Assembly: GCA_023432405.1 (NCBI GenBank)
Contig: JAEYUQ010000015.1
Span: 97,369 to 161,368, forward strand
Origin: Actinomycetes bacterium
GTDB lineage: Bacteria; Actinomycetota; Actinomycetes; Mycobacteriales; Mycobacteriaceae
Length of the DNA: 64,000 bases
Reading direction: 5' to 3'
Shown in pieces: positions 37,395 through 46,161 of this stretch. The notes beneath the pieces were generated by a model. That model was not told where the DNA came from, did no database searches, and was given only the letters and a program-made list of their open reading frames with translations. Both the position numbers and the translations under genes were made by a program. The number at the start of each line of letters is the position of its first letter. Position 1 is the first letter of the stretch.

Positions 37395-38804
37395 ATGATT
37401 CATCGGCGCCGGATTATGGGAATTGAAACCGAATACGGAATTACCTCGCCTGGCGCCTCCCAGGATGACTTAGCACGCACACTCTTTGCTCCGTTGAGAG
37501 CACAGTATCAGTCCACCAATGTTTTTACCGATAACTCCTCTCGGCTGTATTTGGATGTGGGAGATCATCCAGAATTAGCCACTCCTGAGTGTGATAGTCT
37601 CCATCAACTCATGGTGTACGACCGTGCCGGAGATAGGCTGTTCGATTATTTAGTGCGTCAAGCAGAAGCTGCAATAGGTGCGCCCATCTATCTGTTGCGA
37701 AATAACATTGACACAGCTGGAAATACTTTTGGTTGTCATGAAAACTACTTAATATCCCGAGATTTGTCTCTCAAAACCCTTGGACAACAGCTCATCCCAT
37801 TCCTGGTGACCAGACAGATCATCTGTGGCAGTGGTTACCTCCATGATGGGCAATGGCTGTACTCCCAGCGGGCTGATCATATTGATGAAAGCGTGTCCTC
37901 CGCGACAACACGAGCCCGTCCGATGGTTAACACAAGAGACGAACCCCATGCGGATTCCTCGAGATTCCGGCGTTTACACGTCATTGTGGGGGATAGTAGT
38001 GTGGCAGAGCCTTCACTGGCCCTCAAAGTGGGTTCAATGTTGCTTGTTCTCGAAATGCTTGAAGCCGGAGTAGAACTGCCCGATCTCACTGTGGCTAACC
38101 CATCCTCAGCAATCCGCGCAGCAGCACGGGACGAAGCTTTCTCACTGGCAGATGGCAGAAGTATCACCGCTTGGCACATTCAAGACATCTACTATCACTA
38201 TGCACGCAGTTATGTAGACGGTGGTTTTGGACAGCTTGTAGACAGCAGCGAAAAATCCTCCCTGGGCCATGCCACTGCGGATAGCGCGAAGAATTATTAC
38301 CACAAGGTAGTCACACTGTGGGGCCAAGTTCTTCAGGCTCATCGCACTCAGGACTTCTCAAAAGTAACCACCCAGATTGATTGGGTAATTAAGCGCACTT
38401 TTCTGGATTCCTATCGTCGGAAGTATAACCTCTCGTGGGATGACCCTCGCCTCGTGCAGCTTGACCTGCTTTATCACGACATTCGAGAGGGACGTGGCGT
38501 GGCCACGCTGCTTGAGCGCCAAGGTCTTATCGCCCGATGGACAACATCTGCAGAAGTAGAAGCAGCACTGCACGAAGCTCCCAGCACCACTCGTGCGGCG
38601 GATCGGGGACGATTCCTCAAGGCTGCGCGCAGATACGGTGCTCCCGTGACTGTGGACTGGTCACGGATAAAAGTCAATCGTCCAGAACCTCAGATGTACG
38701 ACATTCTCGACCCCTTTATATCTCACGATCCTGAGGTAGACAGATTAATCTCCTATATGGAAGATCATTGCGAAGAGCACGCTTCTCCTCCCACAAGGTT
38801 GTGA
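37395..38804 (+). CDS. pafA: Pup-protein ligase PafA
   Basis: A 469-residue glutamine-synthetase-like ligase that phosphorylates the C-terminal Glu of deamidated Pup and joins it to lysines of target proteins. The start MIHRRRIMGIETEYGITSP carries the metal-binding Glu residues, and YLDVGDHPELATPECDS carries the catalytic Asp. It lacks the Dop loop. It begins 3 bp after pup. Proteasome genes prcB and prcA, which lie here in mycobacteria, are absent, as in Corynebacterium. PafA seems intact, so the tagging reaction should be functional although neither proteasome nor ATPase genes are at this locus. Confidence 0.96.
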   Translation: MIHRRRIMGIETEYGITSPGASQDDLARTLFAPLRAQYQSTNVFTDNSSRLYLDVGDHPELATPECDSLHQLMVYDRAGDRLFDYLVRQAEAAIGAPIYLLRNNIDTAGNTFGCHENYLISRDLSLKTLGQQLIPFLVTRQIICGSGYLHDGQWLYSQRADHIDESVSSATTRARPMVNTRDEPHADSSRFRRLHVIVGDSSVAEPSLALKVGSMLLVLEMLEAGVELPDLTVANPSSAIRAAARDEAFSLADGRSITAWHIQDIYYHYARSYVDGGFGQLVDSSEKSSLGHATADSAKNYYHKVVTLWGQVLQAHRTQDFSKVTTQIDWVIKRTFLDSYRRKYNLSWDDPRLVQLDLLYHDIREGRGVATLLERQGLIARWTTSAEVEAALHEAPSTTRAADRGRFLKAARRYGAPVTVDWSRIKVNRPEPQMYDILDPFISHDPEVDRLISYMEDHCEEHASPPTRL

Positions 38805-38863
38805 TAGAGGTCATCAATTCAGAGGCGAGAAGTGTGCCCACTGAAACGTGGAGAGAAAGACAC

Positions 38864-39910
38864 ATGGCGCACACGAACACTGAGTCCCAAGATGTTCTCA
38901 GAAGGCTGGTCAATCTTCTGATCTTTTTTGATTCACGCTCGCACCGTGGTGCTTCCGCTCGAAGCAAGGCAACCGGCGAACCACCCAGAATCCCTATCAG
39001 CCAGATCTATGAAAAAGTCGTGGGTTATAGACCGATAGATAAACCTTGGCTGAGGCGCCTGTCTCGTACTGAGGATGACAACCGCCCAGAGTGGAGTTCT
39101 GAAGTGGCAACCCGTCTCATCAACCATGATATTGACACCCTCCGAGAACTTGGTTTTCCGATTCGCGACGAGGTGACCCAGGGCAAAGAAAGAATTGTCT
39201 GGCTAGAACCTGAAGAAACGCTACCCGCTATTACCTTTAGCTCTCAGGAAGCCACCCTTCTGGCCATGCTGGGGCAGCGTGGAACGAACCATGAACTCAG
39301 TATGTTTGTGAGGAACGGTTGGTCCAAGGTGGGTGCTGACACCGATTTTGATCAGTATGAGCCTGCTTTTATCTACACACCCTCAGAAGACGTGCATGGT
39401 ATCCGAAATCTCGACACCATTAATAAAGCTATTGCCCAGCGCAAGCGCCTTAGCTTTGACTATGAGAGTATGCCCAAAGCAGCTTTAAGGAAGAGAACAT
39501 TAGATCCCTGGGCACTTGTTACTAGTGACGATCGCTACTACCTGGTGGGTTTTGATGTTGATGCACAAGAAACGAGATGCTTCCGTTGTAACCACATCCG
39601 TCACCCCAAAATCCTTGACCTACAACAGGAACATCAGGGCACCGCTGAGACAGTGGAGAAAGCATTTCGGCAATCCATGAATAGAGCCCCGCAGGTATCG
39701 GTTCTCTATCGCAGTGACTATGCACTGGAGGCCCATGACACCAAGGTAGACAATGGCCACGGGGATGGCAAACAGTGGCGTTCTGCTCCTATGAATCGAG
39801 ATTTGGCTGTGCGTTTTTTTGCAGCTCAAGCACCACAAGTAGAAGTACTGGAACCCCAGGACTTCAGAGAAGACGTTATCGAGTTCCTCAAGGAGCTTCC
39901 ATGCCAGTAA
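38864..39910 (+). CDS. pafB: WYL-domain regulator PafB
   Basis: A 348-residue transcription factor of the PafBC pair, which activates the LexA-independent DNA damage response in actinobacteria. An N-terminal winged helix (LRRLVNLLIFFDSR ... NHDIDTLRELGFPI, about residues 8-110) is followed by a WYL sensor domain (KRLSFDYESMPKAALRKRTL, then DPWALVTSDDRYYLVGFDVD). The helix-turn-helix region has a polar insert of about 20 residues (ASARSKATGEPPRIP) compared with what I expect. The start is ATG 38864 behind GGAGAGAAAG; the frame is open further up, overlapping pafA. It is coupled to pafC by a 10-bp overlap. Confidence 0.9.
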   Translation: MAHTNTESQDVLRRLVNLLIFFDSRSHRGASARSKATGEPPRIPISQIYEKVVGYRPIDKPWLRRLSRTEDDNRPEWSSEVATRLINHDIDTLRELGFPIRDEVTQGKERIVWLEPEETLPAITFSSQEATLLAMLGQRGTNHELSMFVRNGWSKVGADTDFDQYEPAFIYTPSEDVHGIRNLDTINKAIAQRKRLSFDYESMPKAALRKRTLDPWALVTSDDRYYLVGFDVDAQETRCFRCNHIRHPKILDLQQEHQGTAETVEKAFRQSMNRAPQVSVLYRSDYALEAHDTKVDNGHGDGKQWRSAPMNRDLAVRFFAAQAPQVEVLEPQDFREDVIEFLKELPCQ

Positions 39911-40872
39911 GTTATGACAGTTTAGACATCCGCGATTCCTTGACTCGACAGCTTGGGATTCTCAAATTTCTTTCGACACATTCGGAAGTGTCCATCGCTG
40001 AGCTTGCACGGCAATTTGGCGTAGATCCACAGACTATTAACCAGGATATTGAAGAATTAAGTTGCTGTAGCTTACCAACCTCTCTTAATGAGCCTGTTGA
40101 GGATAATCTGGACATCTACAAAGTCGGTGACAAAGTAGTTTTTCATGATTCCCAACAACTAGACGTTGACTTGAGGCTTACCCCCTTTGAAATCTCAGCA
40201 ATACTCTTGGTGTTGTCCTCGCTGAAACAAAAACCTGAGATGTGGGATCAAGACACCGTCGCATCTCTGAGAGAAAAACTTGAGGCAGCACTGAGACACA
40301 GTCCCATCATCATCGACGTAGATGTGGACAAACCGCAGGATCGTAGCGCCATCCTTGTTAAAGAGGGTATCGACAAGGGGAAACAGCTTGAGTTTGATTA
40401 CCTGGACATAGACTCTGGCACTCTTCAGCATCGTCTGGTGGATCCTGTCACGTTCTTCAGTCACGATGGACATTACTACCTGCTGTGTTGGGATATCACT
40501 GTGGCCGACAGCCGAAGGTTCAGAACTGATCGCATGAGAAATGTCACCATGACAGCCACCGATGCTACGGACCATCCCGACATTCATTTTGATCAGTTAG
40601 ATCCCTTCGACCTTAGGAACAGCAAAGAAGCAACCATCAAGGTCAAGGAGAACTGCACCTGGATTCTGGACTACATTTTGCTCAAAGAGCTCAAAAGAAA
40701 GCTTCGCAAGGACGGTACGTACACCGCCGTCATCAAGTACTTCAACGATGAATGGTTAATCAAGTGGGCAATTGAGAACCGTGACAGAATCACAGTGGAA
40801 TCTCCGAGTAGTATTGTCCACGCCATCGAGGATCGCGTCTCGGAGGCTTGTGTCCGCTATGGTGTGAACTAA
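39901..40872 (+). CDS. pafC: WYL-domain regulator PafC
   Basis: A 323-residue partner of PafB. The helix-turn-helix is near the N-terminus (EVSIAELARQFGVDPQTINQ), followed by a helical linker (LTPFEISAILLVLSSLKQKP), a WYL domain (KQLEFDYLDIDSGTLQHRLV, then DPVTFFSHDGHYYLLCWDI) and a C-terminal extension. I start at ATG 39901, which overlaps the last codons of pafB; the frame is open 42 codons further back but there it lies over pafB. PafB and PafC act as a heterodimer; nucleic acid is the likely signal bound by the WYL domains. tatA follows after 27 bp. Confidence 0.9.
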   Translation: MPVSYDSLDIRDSLTRQLGILKFLSTHSEVSIAELARQFGVDPQTINQDIEELSCCSLPTSLNEPVEDNLDIYKVGDKVVFHDSQQLDVDLRLTPFEISAILLVLSSLKQKPEMWDQDTVASLREKLEAALRHSPIIIDVDVDKPQDRSAILVKEGIDKGKQLEFDYLDIDSGTLQHRLVDPVTFFSHDGHYYLLCWDITVADSRRFRTDRMRNVTMTATDATDHPDIHFDQLDPFDLRNSKEATIKVKENCTWILDYILLKELKRKLRKDGTYTAVIKYFNDEWLIKWAIENRDRITVESPSSIVHAIEDRVSEACVRYGVN

Positions 40873-40899
40873 TAGCTGACTGTTTCTGGAGGAGGAATT

Positions 40900-41217
40900 A
40901 TGCAACTAGGCGCGTGGGAAATTTTCGCCATCGTACTGCTCATCATCGTTCTCTTTGGTGCGAAGAAGCTACCCGATGCCGCTAGGTCCATTGGGCGTTC
41001 TCTGCGTATCTTCAAATCGGAGATGAAAGAGATGGGAAATGATAATAAGGAAGCTATTTCCCCAGCTCCTCAGGGTTCCGTTTCTGATCCACTCCCCGTA
41101 AGTTCAGCTACTCCACAGCCAGCTCAGCCTCAACCGGCTCCACAGGCTGAGGTCACACCCGCACAGCCTGCTGCTCCTCAGACTGTAGATTCCCAGAACA
41201 CGAGCCCTCAGCAGTAA
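40900..41217 (+). CDS. tatA: Twin-arginine translocase subunit TatA
   Basis: A 105-residue TatA. The N-terminal membrane helix (EIFAIVLLIIVLFGAKKLPD) with the FGAKKLP hinge and the amphipathic helix (AARSIGRSLRIFKSEMKEMG) are typical. The remaining 55 residues are a disordered Pro/Gln/Ala-rich tail, as in other corynebacterial TatA proteins. A strong GGAGGAGG precedes the ATG. It oligomerises around TatC to export folded proteins. tatC follows after 54 bp; the same tatAC pair follows pafBC in mycobacteria and corynebacteria. Confidence 0.96.
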   Translation: MQLGAWEIFAIVLLIIVLFGAKKLPDAARSIGRSLRIFKSEMKEMGNDNKEAISPAPQGSVSDPLPVSSATPQPAQPQPAPQAEVTPAQPAAPQTVDSQNTSPQQ

Positions 41218-41271
41218 ACCTCTGTGGGCCCCTCCCTGTGTAAGCGTCACAGTACGAGTTGATGGTGGCTT

Positions 41272-42288
41272 ATGGCTCTCAGCATTGGTAAATCACGAAA
41301 TCCCGAGGCAGTGATGTCCCTGTCGGAGCATCTCTCGGAGTTGCGACGACGTCTCATTATCTGCATTATTGCGCTTGGCATAGGTAGCATTATCGGATTC
41401 GTGTGGTACCAGACCAGTCTTCCAGGCCTTACACCTCTTGGAGAACTACTACGGCGCCCATACTGTGAACTTCCGCAAGATCTTAGGGCAGATTTCACTG
41501 GAGATGGAGAATGCCGTCTTTTGGCAACCACTCCCTTTGATATGTTCATGCTGCGCTTGAAAGTAGCTGCTCTTGCAGGCGTGGTTCTCGCCTCGCCAGT
41601 GTGGCTGTATCAGCTGTGGGAGTTTGTCACTCCTGGCTTACTCAAGAATGAACGGCGCTGGACCATCAGCTTCGTGAGTATAGCTGTTGCTCTTTTCGTT
41701 GCCGGGGCAGCGCTGGCCTACCTCGTGATCACCTACGGGCTTGTTTTTCTTTTAACTATTGGTGGCGAATTTCAGGTTGCTGCTCTCAACGGCCACGATT
41801 ACCTCACCTTCCTCCTGAAGCTCATCGTTATCTTCGGGATCAGCTTTGAAGCTCCTCTTCTCGTTATCATGCTCAACCTTGTAGGAATCCTCTCCTACGA
41901 GACCATCAAAGGGAAACGGCGCCTCATCTGGGTTATTTTGGCAATCTCAGCAGCCTTTCTCACACCTGGGGGAGACCCCTTCTCCATGTCCATGCTCACA
42001 GTTGCTCTGTGTTTGCTGGTAGAAGCCTCGTTCCAGTTCTGCCGTCTACGAGACCGCAAACGCGCTCAAGAACGCCCTGACTGGATGGATGTGAACGATG
42101 ATGAGGCCTCTTCTTTGGAGGGAACTTCTGCAGAAGTGGATACACCAGGTGCTGTGGATAAACCCAGCCCCATAGATGCCCCTACCCCTATTTCACCCAC
42201 TGAGGGAAGGAACACTGATCCGAAACAGGACTCAGGCTCATCCGGTACCGTGTTGGGTGGCAACAACAACTTTGAAGACGTCCTCTAA
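41272..42288 (+). CDS. tatC: Twin-arginine translocase subunit TatC
   Basis: A 338-residue polytopic membrane protein, receptor for twin-arginine signal peptides. The signature EHLSELRRRLIICIIALG is at residues 19-36, followed by six hydrophobic segments up to about residue 260, including the conserved glutamate in FQVAALNGHDYLTF-to-FGISFEAPLLV. The last 80 residues form a hydrophilic Pro/Ser/Asp-rich cytoplasmic tail. The coding end overlaps the probable start of the helicase gene by 17 bp. With TatA it forms a minimal TatAC system unless a tatB lies elsewhere. Confidence 0.96.
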   Translation: MALSIGKSRNPEAVMSLSEHLSELRRRLIICIIALGIGSIIGFVWYQTSLPGLTPLGELLRRPYCELPQDLRADFTGDGECRLLATTPFDMFMLRLKVAALAGVVLASPVWLYQLWEFVTPGLLKNERRWTISFVSIAVALFVAGAALAYLVITYGLVFLLTIGGEFQVAALNGHDYLTFLLKLIVIFGISFEAPLLVIMLNLVGILSYETIKGKRRLIWVILAISAAFLTPGGDPFSMSMLTVALCLLVEASFQFCRLRDRKRAQERPDWMDVNDDEASSLEGTSAEVDTPGAVDKPSPIDAPTPISPTEGRNTDPKQDSGSSGTVLGGNNNFEDVL

Positions 42289-44989
42289 AACGACGTCTTA
42301 CAGAAACGGGGGCGATCTCATTCTCGAGAGCTTCACACCGGGTTTTGTACTCGATACATTCCAGCTAGATGCCATCCGTGCCATTGACGACGGACATAAC
42401 GTTTTGGTCTGCGCTCCCACTGGGTCGGGGAAAACTGTGGTGGGGGAGTACGCCATTCACAAAGCTCGGGCGGAGGGCAAGAAGTGCTTTTATACCACCC
42501 CAATCAAAGCGTTGAGCAACCAGAAATATCATGACCTCGTCGCAGAGCACGGCGTCGATAAGGTAGGACTGCTCACGGGGGATGTGAGTGTCCATGCGGA
42601 GGCCGAGATTGTAGTGATGACCACTGAGGTGCTTCGCAACATGATTTACGCCGGTTCTTCTACGCTAGATGAGCTGGGCTATGTGGTAACAGATGAGATT
42701 CATTATCTTGCCGATCCAGAGAGAGGCGCTATTTGGGAAGAAGTGATACTCAATCTGGACCCCGAGGTCATTCTCATAGGTCTTTCTGCCACAGTGTCCA
42801 ACTATGAGGAGTTTGGGCACTGGTTGACGGCTGTTCGCGGAGACACTGAGGTTATTGTCAGTGACCATAGGCCCGTACCTCTCAAGGACTACATGGTGGT
42901 GGGGCATAAACTCTATCCGCTGTTTACTGAGAAAGGCCAGCTCAATCCGCGGGTGGAATCAGCTATTGAACACCCTGGGCGGGCTCTTGATAGACCGCGA
43001 ATACTGACTGCCTTAGCCCAGCGCAACCTGCTACCAGCTATAACATTTATCTTCTCCCGTGCGGGCTGTGATGCGGCCGTCCTGCAATGTATGAGAGCAA
43101 ATGTGGTACTCACTGACCGCGAAACAGCACAGGCTATCGGGTCCTATATTGATGAGCACACCTCGGAATTAACTGTAGAAGAAAAGCGTGTTCTAGGACT
43201 GGCTCGCTGGCGCAAATGTCTAATGCGAGGCTTCGCCGCTCACCACGCTGGAATGTTGCCGCTTCTTCGACACATCGTGGAGCACCTCTTTTCGGAGGGG
43301 CTGCTTCAGGCAGTTTTTGCCACGGAAACCTTGGCTTTAGGAATCAATATGCCTGCTCGTACCGTGGTTCTGGAAAAACTGGTGAAGTTCAACGGTACTG
43401 CGCACGTGGATCTCACACCTGGCCAATACACACAAATGACAGGTCGAGCTGGACGCAGAGGTAAAGATGACAACGGTTTTGCCCTGATTGAATGGTCAGA
43501 ACACATGGACCTGCAAGCGGTGTCAGAACTAGCCTGTGCTCCTAGCGTCCCTCTGACGTCTACATTTCAGCCCAACTACAATATGGCCCTCAACCTCTTA
43601 AACACTCATAGCTATGAGGCTTCAGTGGCGCTCATTGAGCGCTCTTTTGCTCAATTCCACGTGGATCATTCTGTGGTGGCAACCGCTCAGAGGATAGAAG
43701 GACTCATACGAGCCCTCAACCGCCTCGAGGGAGAGCTAGAGGAGATTCTTCACAGCAACGTTGATGAAATGTCCTCACCAGAGCTTACAGCCGATGATGT
43801 GCTGGAGTACGCGGATATGCGCAAGGTTTTGAGTGCTGCCGAGAAGGAGTCTCGACATGATTCGGTGGTACAGCACCGCAAGGAGATTGACACCATACTG
43901 TACCGCTTGCACCGAGGGGATGTGGTTGCACTACCGGGGCGAAAACACCCTATTTTAGCTGTGGTAATACACGCGGCGGAGAAAAAGCATAATCCTCGTC
44001 CTGTGATGGTGCTGGAAACTGGGTGGTCCGGCAGAATAGGGTCCACCGATATTGCTATGGTGCCCATCTCTGTAGGCCGGATGCGGTTACCGCAGGAAGG
44101 ACGTGTTCGTTCCCAGAAGCTTCAGCGAATAGTCGCGCAGCAGTTTAGGCAGATGAATTATGAGCGTCCACGGAAGATGCGGCAACGTCCCCGGTCACGA
44201 GGCTCTGCTCGTGTGAAAGCGCTACGAGAAGAACTCAACCATCATCCAGTCCATGCTCTCAGCAAGAACCAGCGTGAAAGCGCTGTGTATCTGGCCCATA
44301 AAATCCTTCGTCAACGCAGCGATTTAGCTGCACTGCGTGAACGCGAGGCTGACAGAAACACTCTTGGGCATAGCTTTCGGAGGATTGTGAATCTTTTAGA
44401 GGAACTCGGCTACGTTGAAGAACGATCTGAGGAACAGGTAGTGGGCTCAGATTCCACCACTCCTAGCATGACCTGCGTTACGGAAGAGGGGCGTCGTCTA
44501 GCGAATATCCACGGAAGAAATGATCTGCTGATATCGCAATGCCTGCGCAGAGGACTGTGGGATGATTTAGATCCCGCCCAACTAGCAGGCCTGGTGAGCA
44601 CCTGTACCTTTGAGAGCAGGAAAAACACCGAGTCTCAACCCCAGCTGGCCGATGAGGTGATGACTCACGCCTACAGCCGAACATACAGGGTTTGGGAGGA
44701 ACTGGTTTCCGATGAGGATCGTTATATGCTGCCGAGAACTCAGGCCCCTGACGCAGGCTTAGCTCTGGCTATTCACCAGTGGACAGCAGGAGCGCCATTG
44801 CCCTATTGCATAGATGCCGCCAAACATTGTGGGGTAGAGCTCACACCAGGCGACTTTGTTCGTCACGCACGCCAGGTGATAGATATGCTCCAACAGATTG
44901 CTCATGAAGGGTACAGCGAAGATATCCGAGATCACGCATACAGTGCAGTGGGGGCTATACGGCGGGGCGTTGTGGCTATGGCAGTGTGA
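42272..44989 (+). CDS. helY: HelY/Ski2-like DEVH-box helicase
   Basis: A superfamily 2 RNA helicase of the Ski2/HelY type, about 905 residues. Motif I is CAPTGSGKTVVGEYA, motif II TDEIHYLADPERG, motif III IGLSATVSNYEEF, motif VI QMTGRAGRRGKDDNG, followed by a Ski2-like arch and a C-terminal domain (DSHCT, about residues 740-905). No ATG lies between the tatC end and motif Q, so the start must be a rare one: TTG 42272, 11 bases after GGGTGG, or GTG 42257. Both overlap tatC, pointing to translational coupling. It is the usual actinobacterial gene after tatC. RNA turnover or processing is the inferred role. Confidence 0.92.
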   Translation: MKTSSKTTSYRNGGDLILESFTPGFVLDTFQLDAIRAIDDGHNVLVCAPTGSGKTVVGEYAIHKARAEGKKCFYTTPIKALSNQKYHDLVAEHGVDKVGLLTGDVSVHAEAEIVVMTTEVLRNMIYAGSSTLDELGYVVTDEIHYLADPERGAIWEEVILNLDPEVILIGLSATVSNYEEFGHWLTAVRGDTEVIVSDHRPVPLKDYMVVGHKLYPLFTEKGQLNPRVESAIEHPGRALDRPRILTALAQRNLLPAITFIFSRAGCDAAVLQCMRANVVLTDRETAQAIGSYIDEHTSELTVEEKRVLGLARWRKCLMRGFAAHHAGMLPLLRHIVEHLFSEGLLQAVFATETLALGINMPARTVVLEKLVKFNGTAHVDLTPGQYTQMTGRAGRRGKDDNGFALIEWSEHMDLQAVSELACAPSVPLTSTFQPNYNMALNLLNTHSYEASVALIERSFAQFHVDHSVVATAQRIEGLIRALNRLEGELEEILHSNVDEMSSPELTADDVLEYADMRKVLSAAEKESRHDSVVQHRKEIDTILYRLHRGDVVALPGRKHPILAVVIHAAEKKHNPRPVMVLETGWSGRIGSTDIAMVPISVGRMRLPQEGRVRSQKLQRIVAQQFRQMNYERPRKMRQRPRSRGSARVKALREELNHHPVHALSKNQRESAVYLAHKILRQRSDLAALREREADRNTLGHSFRRIVNLLEELGYVEERSEEQVVGSDSTTPSMTCVTEEGRRLANIHGRNDLLISQCLRRGLWDDLDPAQLAGLVSTCTFESRKNTESQPQLADEVMTHAYSRTYRVWEELVSDEDRYMLPRTQAPDAGLALAIHQWTAGAPLPYCIDAAKHCGVELTPGDFVRHARQVIDMLQQIAHEGYSEDIRDHAYSAVGAIRRGVVAMAV

Positions 44990-45006
44990 CGCCTAGGCTC
45001 ACTGGC

Positions 45007-46155
45007 ATGAGTAGTTTCGAGGTCTCTGTTTATCGCCAACGTCTTGAACGTGCGCAATCCCTTGTCAGCAAGAACCACCTTGGGGGCTGCGTGGTGGCAC
45101 CAGCTGTAGACCTTGCGTATCTAACCGGCTGGTGGCTGGATACTGAGGAACGTCTCACAGCACTTGTTATTCCGCCTGTCGGTACGCCTGTTCTGGTGAT
45201 TCCTGAGACTGATGCGGGTTCTTTAGAACGCGACAGGATCCACGACTTGACTATCAGTATTCGTCCGTGGAGCGATGGACAGAACCCACATCAGTATGTT
45301 GTAGAGGTCCTCGGGGAGGGGCCTATTGCAGTAAGCCGGGCGCTGACGGCCGATCACCTTTTGTATCTCCAAGAACTGTCTGCTTTTCCCTTCAAGGTGG
45401 CCGATCTTCTCTTGAGCGAGCTGTTCGTCTCCAAAGATGATGCTGAGATTTCACAGCTGGAGGCAGCAGCTGCAGCTATCGACCGCGTTCATGCAGCCGT
45501 ACCTGATCTTCTCCGAGCCGGGCGTACTGAAGCAGAGGTAGCTCAGGACATTGAACAGCTCATACTCCAAGAGCATTCGGCCGTGGACTTCATCATCGTG
45601 GGTTCAGGCCCTCACGGGGCAAATCCCCATCATTCTTATTCAGATCGTGTGATTCAGGAGGGGGATCCTGTGGTCATTGATATAGGCGGCACGTACGGTC
45701 ACGGCTACCACTCAGACTGCACACGTACTTATGGGGTGGGGGAGACTCCCCAGGAATTTCACAAGCTCTACGAGGTACTCCTTCAGGCTCAGCAGGCTGC
45801 CCGCAAGGCAGTGCGTCCTGGAGTGACGGCAGAACACATTGATCATGTTGCCCGATCCATCATCGCAGACGCAGGCTATGCTCATGCCTTCTTCCATCGC
45901 ACTGGACATGGCATTGGACTGTCCACTCATGAGGAACCCTTCATCATGGAGGGCAACACCGTTATTCTTCAACCGGGGATGACGTTCTCCATTGAACCCG
46001 GCATTTATCTCCGAGATAGATTTGGGGCACGTATTGAAGACATTGTCCTGGTCACCGAGGAGGGTTACAGGTCTTTGAACCACCGACCCCGTACTCTTCT
46101 TAGTACACATAACCCAGGGCACACCGTGTCTGAGGATGATACGGACAAGGTGTAA
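45007..46155 (+). CDS. Xaa-Pro dipeptidase/aminopeptidase (M24B)
   Basis: A 382-residue metallopeptidase of the creatinase-prolidase family. An N-terminal creatinase domain (VYRQRLERAQSLVSKNHLGG) precedes the pita-bread catalytic domain with its five metal ligands in VIDIGGTYGHGYHSDCTRTY (two Asp), HRTGHGIGLSTHEEPF (His), FSIEPGIYL (Glu) and ARIEDIVLV (Glu). The start is ATG 45007; GTG 44986 overlapping the helicase stop (GTGA) would add seven residues. It releases N-terminal residues before proline from peptides. The same gene follows the helY homolog in corynebacteria (pepQ). Confidence 0.93.
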   Translation: MSSFEVSVYRQRLERAQSLVSKNHLGGCVVAPAVDLAYLTGWWLDTEERLTALVIPPVGTPVLVIPETDAGSLERDRIHDLTISIRPWSDGQNPHQYVVEVLGEGPIAVSRALTADHLLYLQELSAFPFKVADLLLSELFVSKDDAEISQLEAAAAAIDRVHAAVPDLLRAGRTEAEVAQDIEQLILQEHSAVDFIIVGSGPHGANPHHSYSDRVIQEGDPVVIDIGGTYGHGYHSDCTRTYGVGETPQEFHKLYEVLLQAQQAARKAVRPGVTAEHIDHVARSIIADAGYAHAFFHRTGHGIGLSTHEEPFIMEGNTVILQPGMTFSIEPGIYLRDRFGARIEDIVLVTEEGYRSLNHRPRTLLSTHNPGHTVSEDDTDKV

Positions 46156-46161
46156 CTCCTC

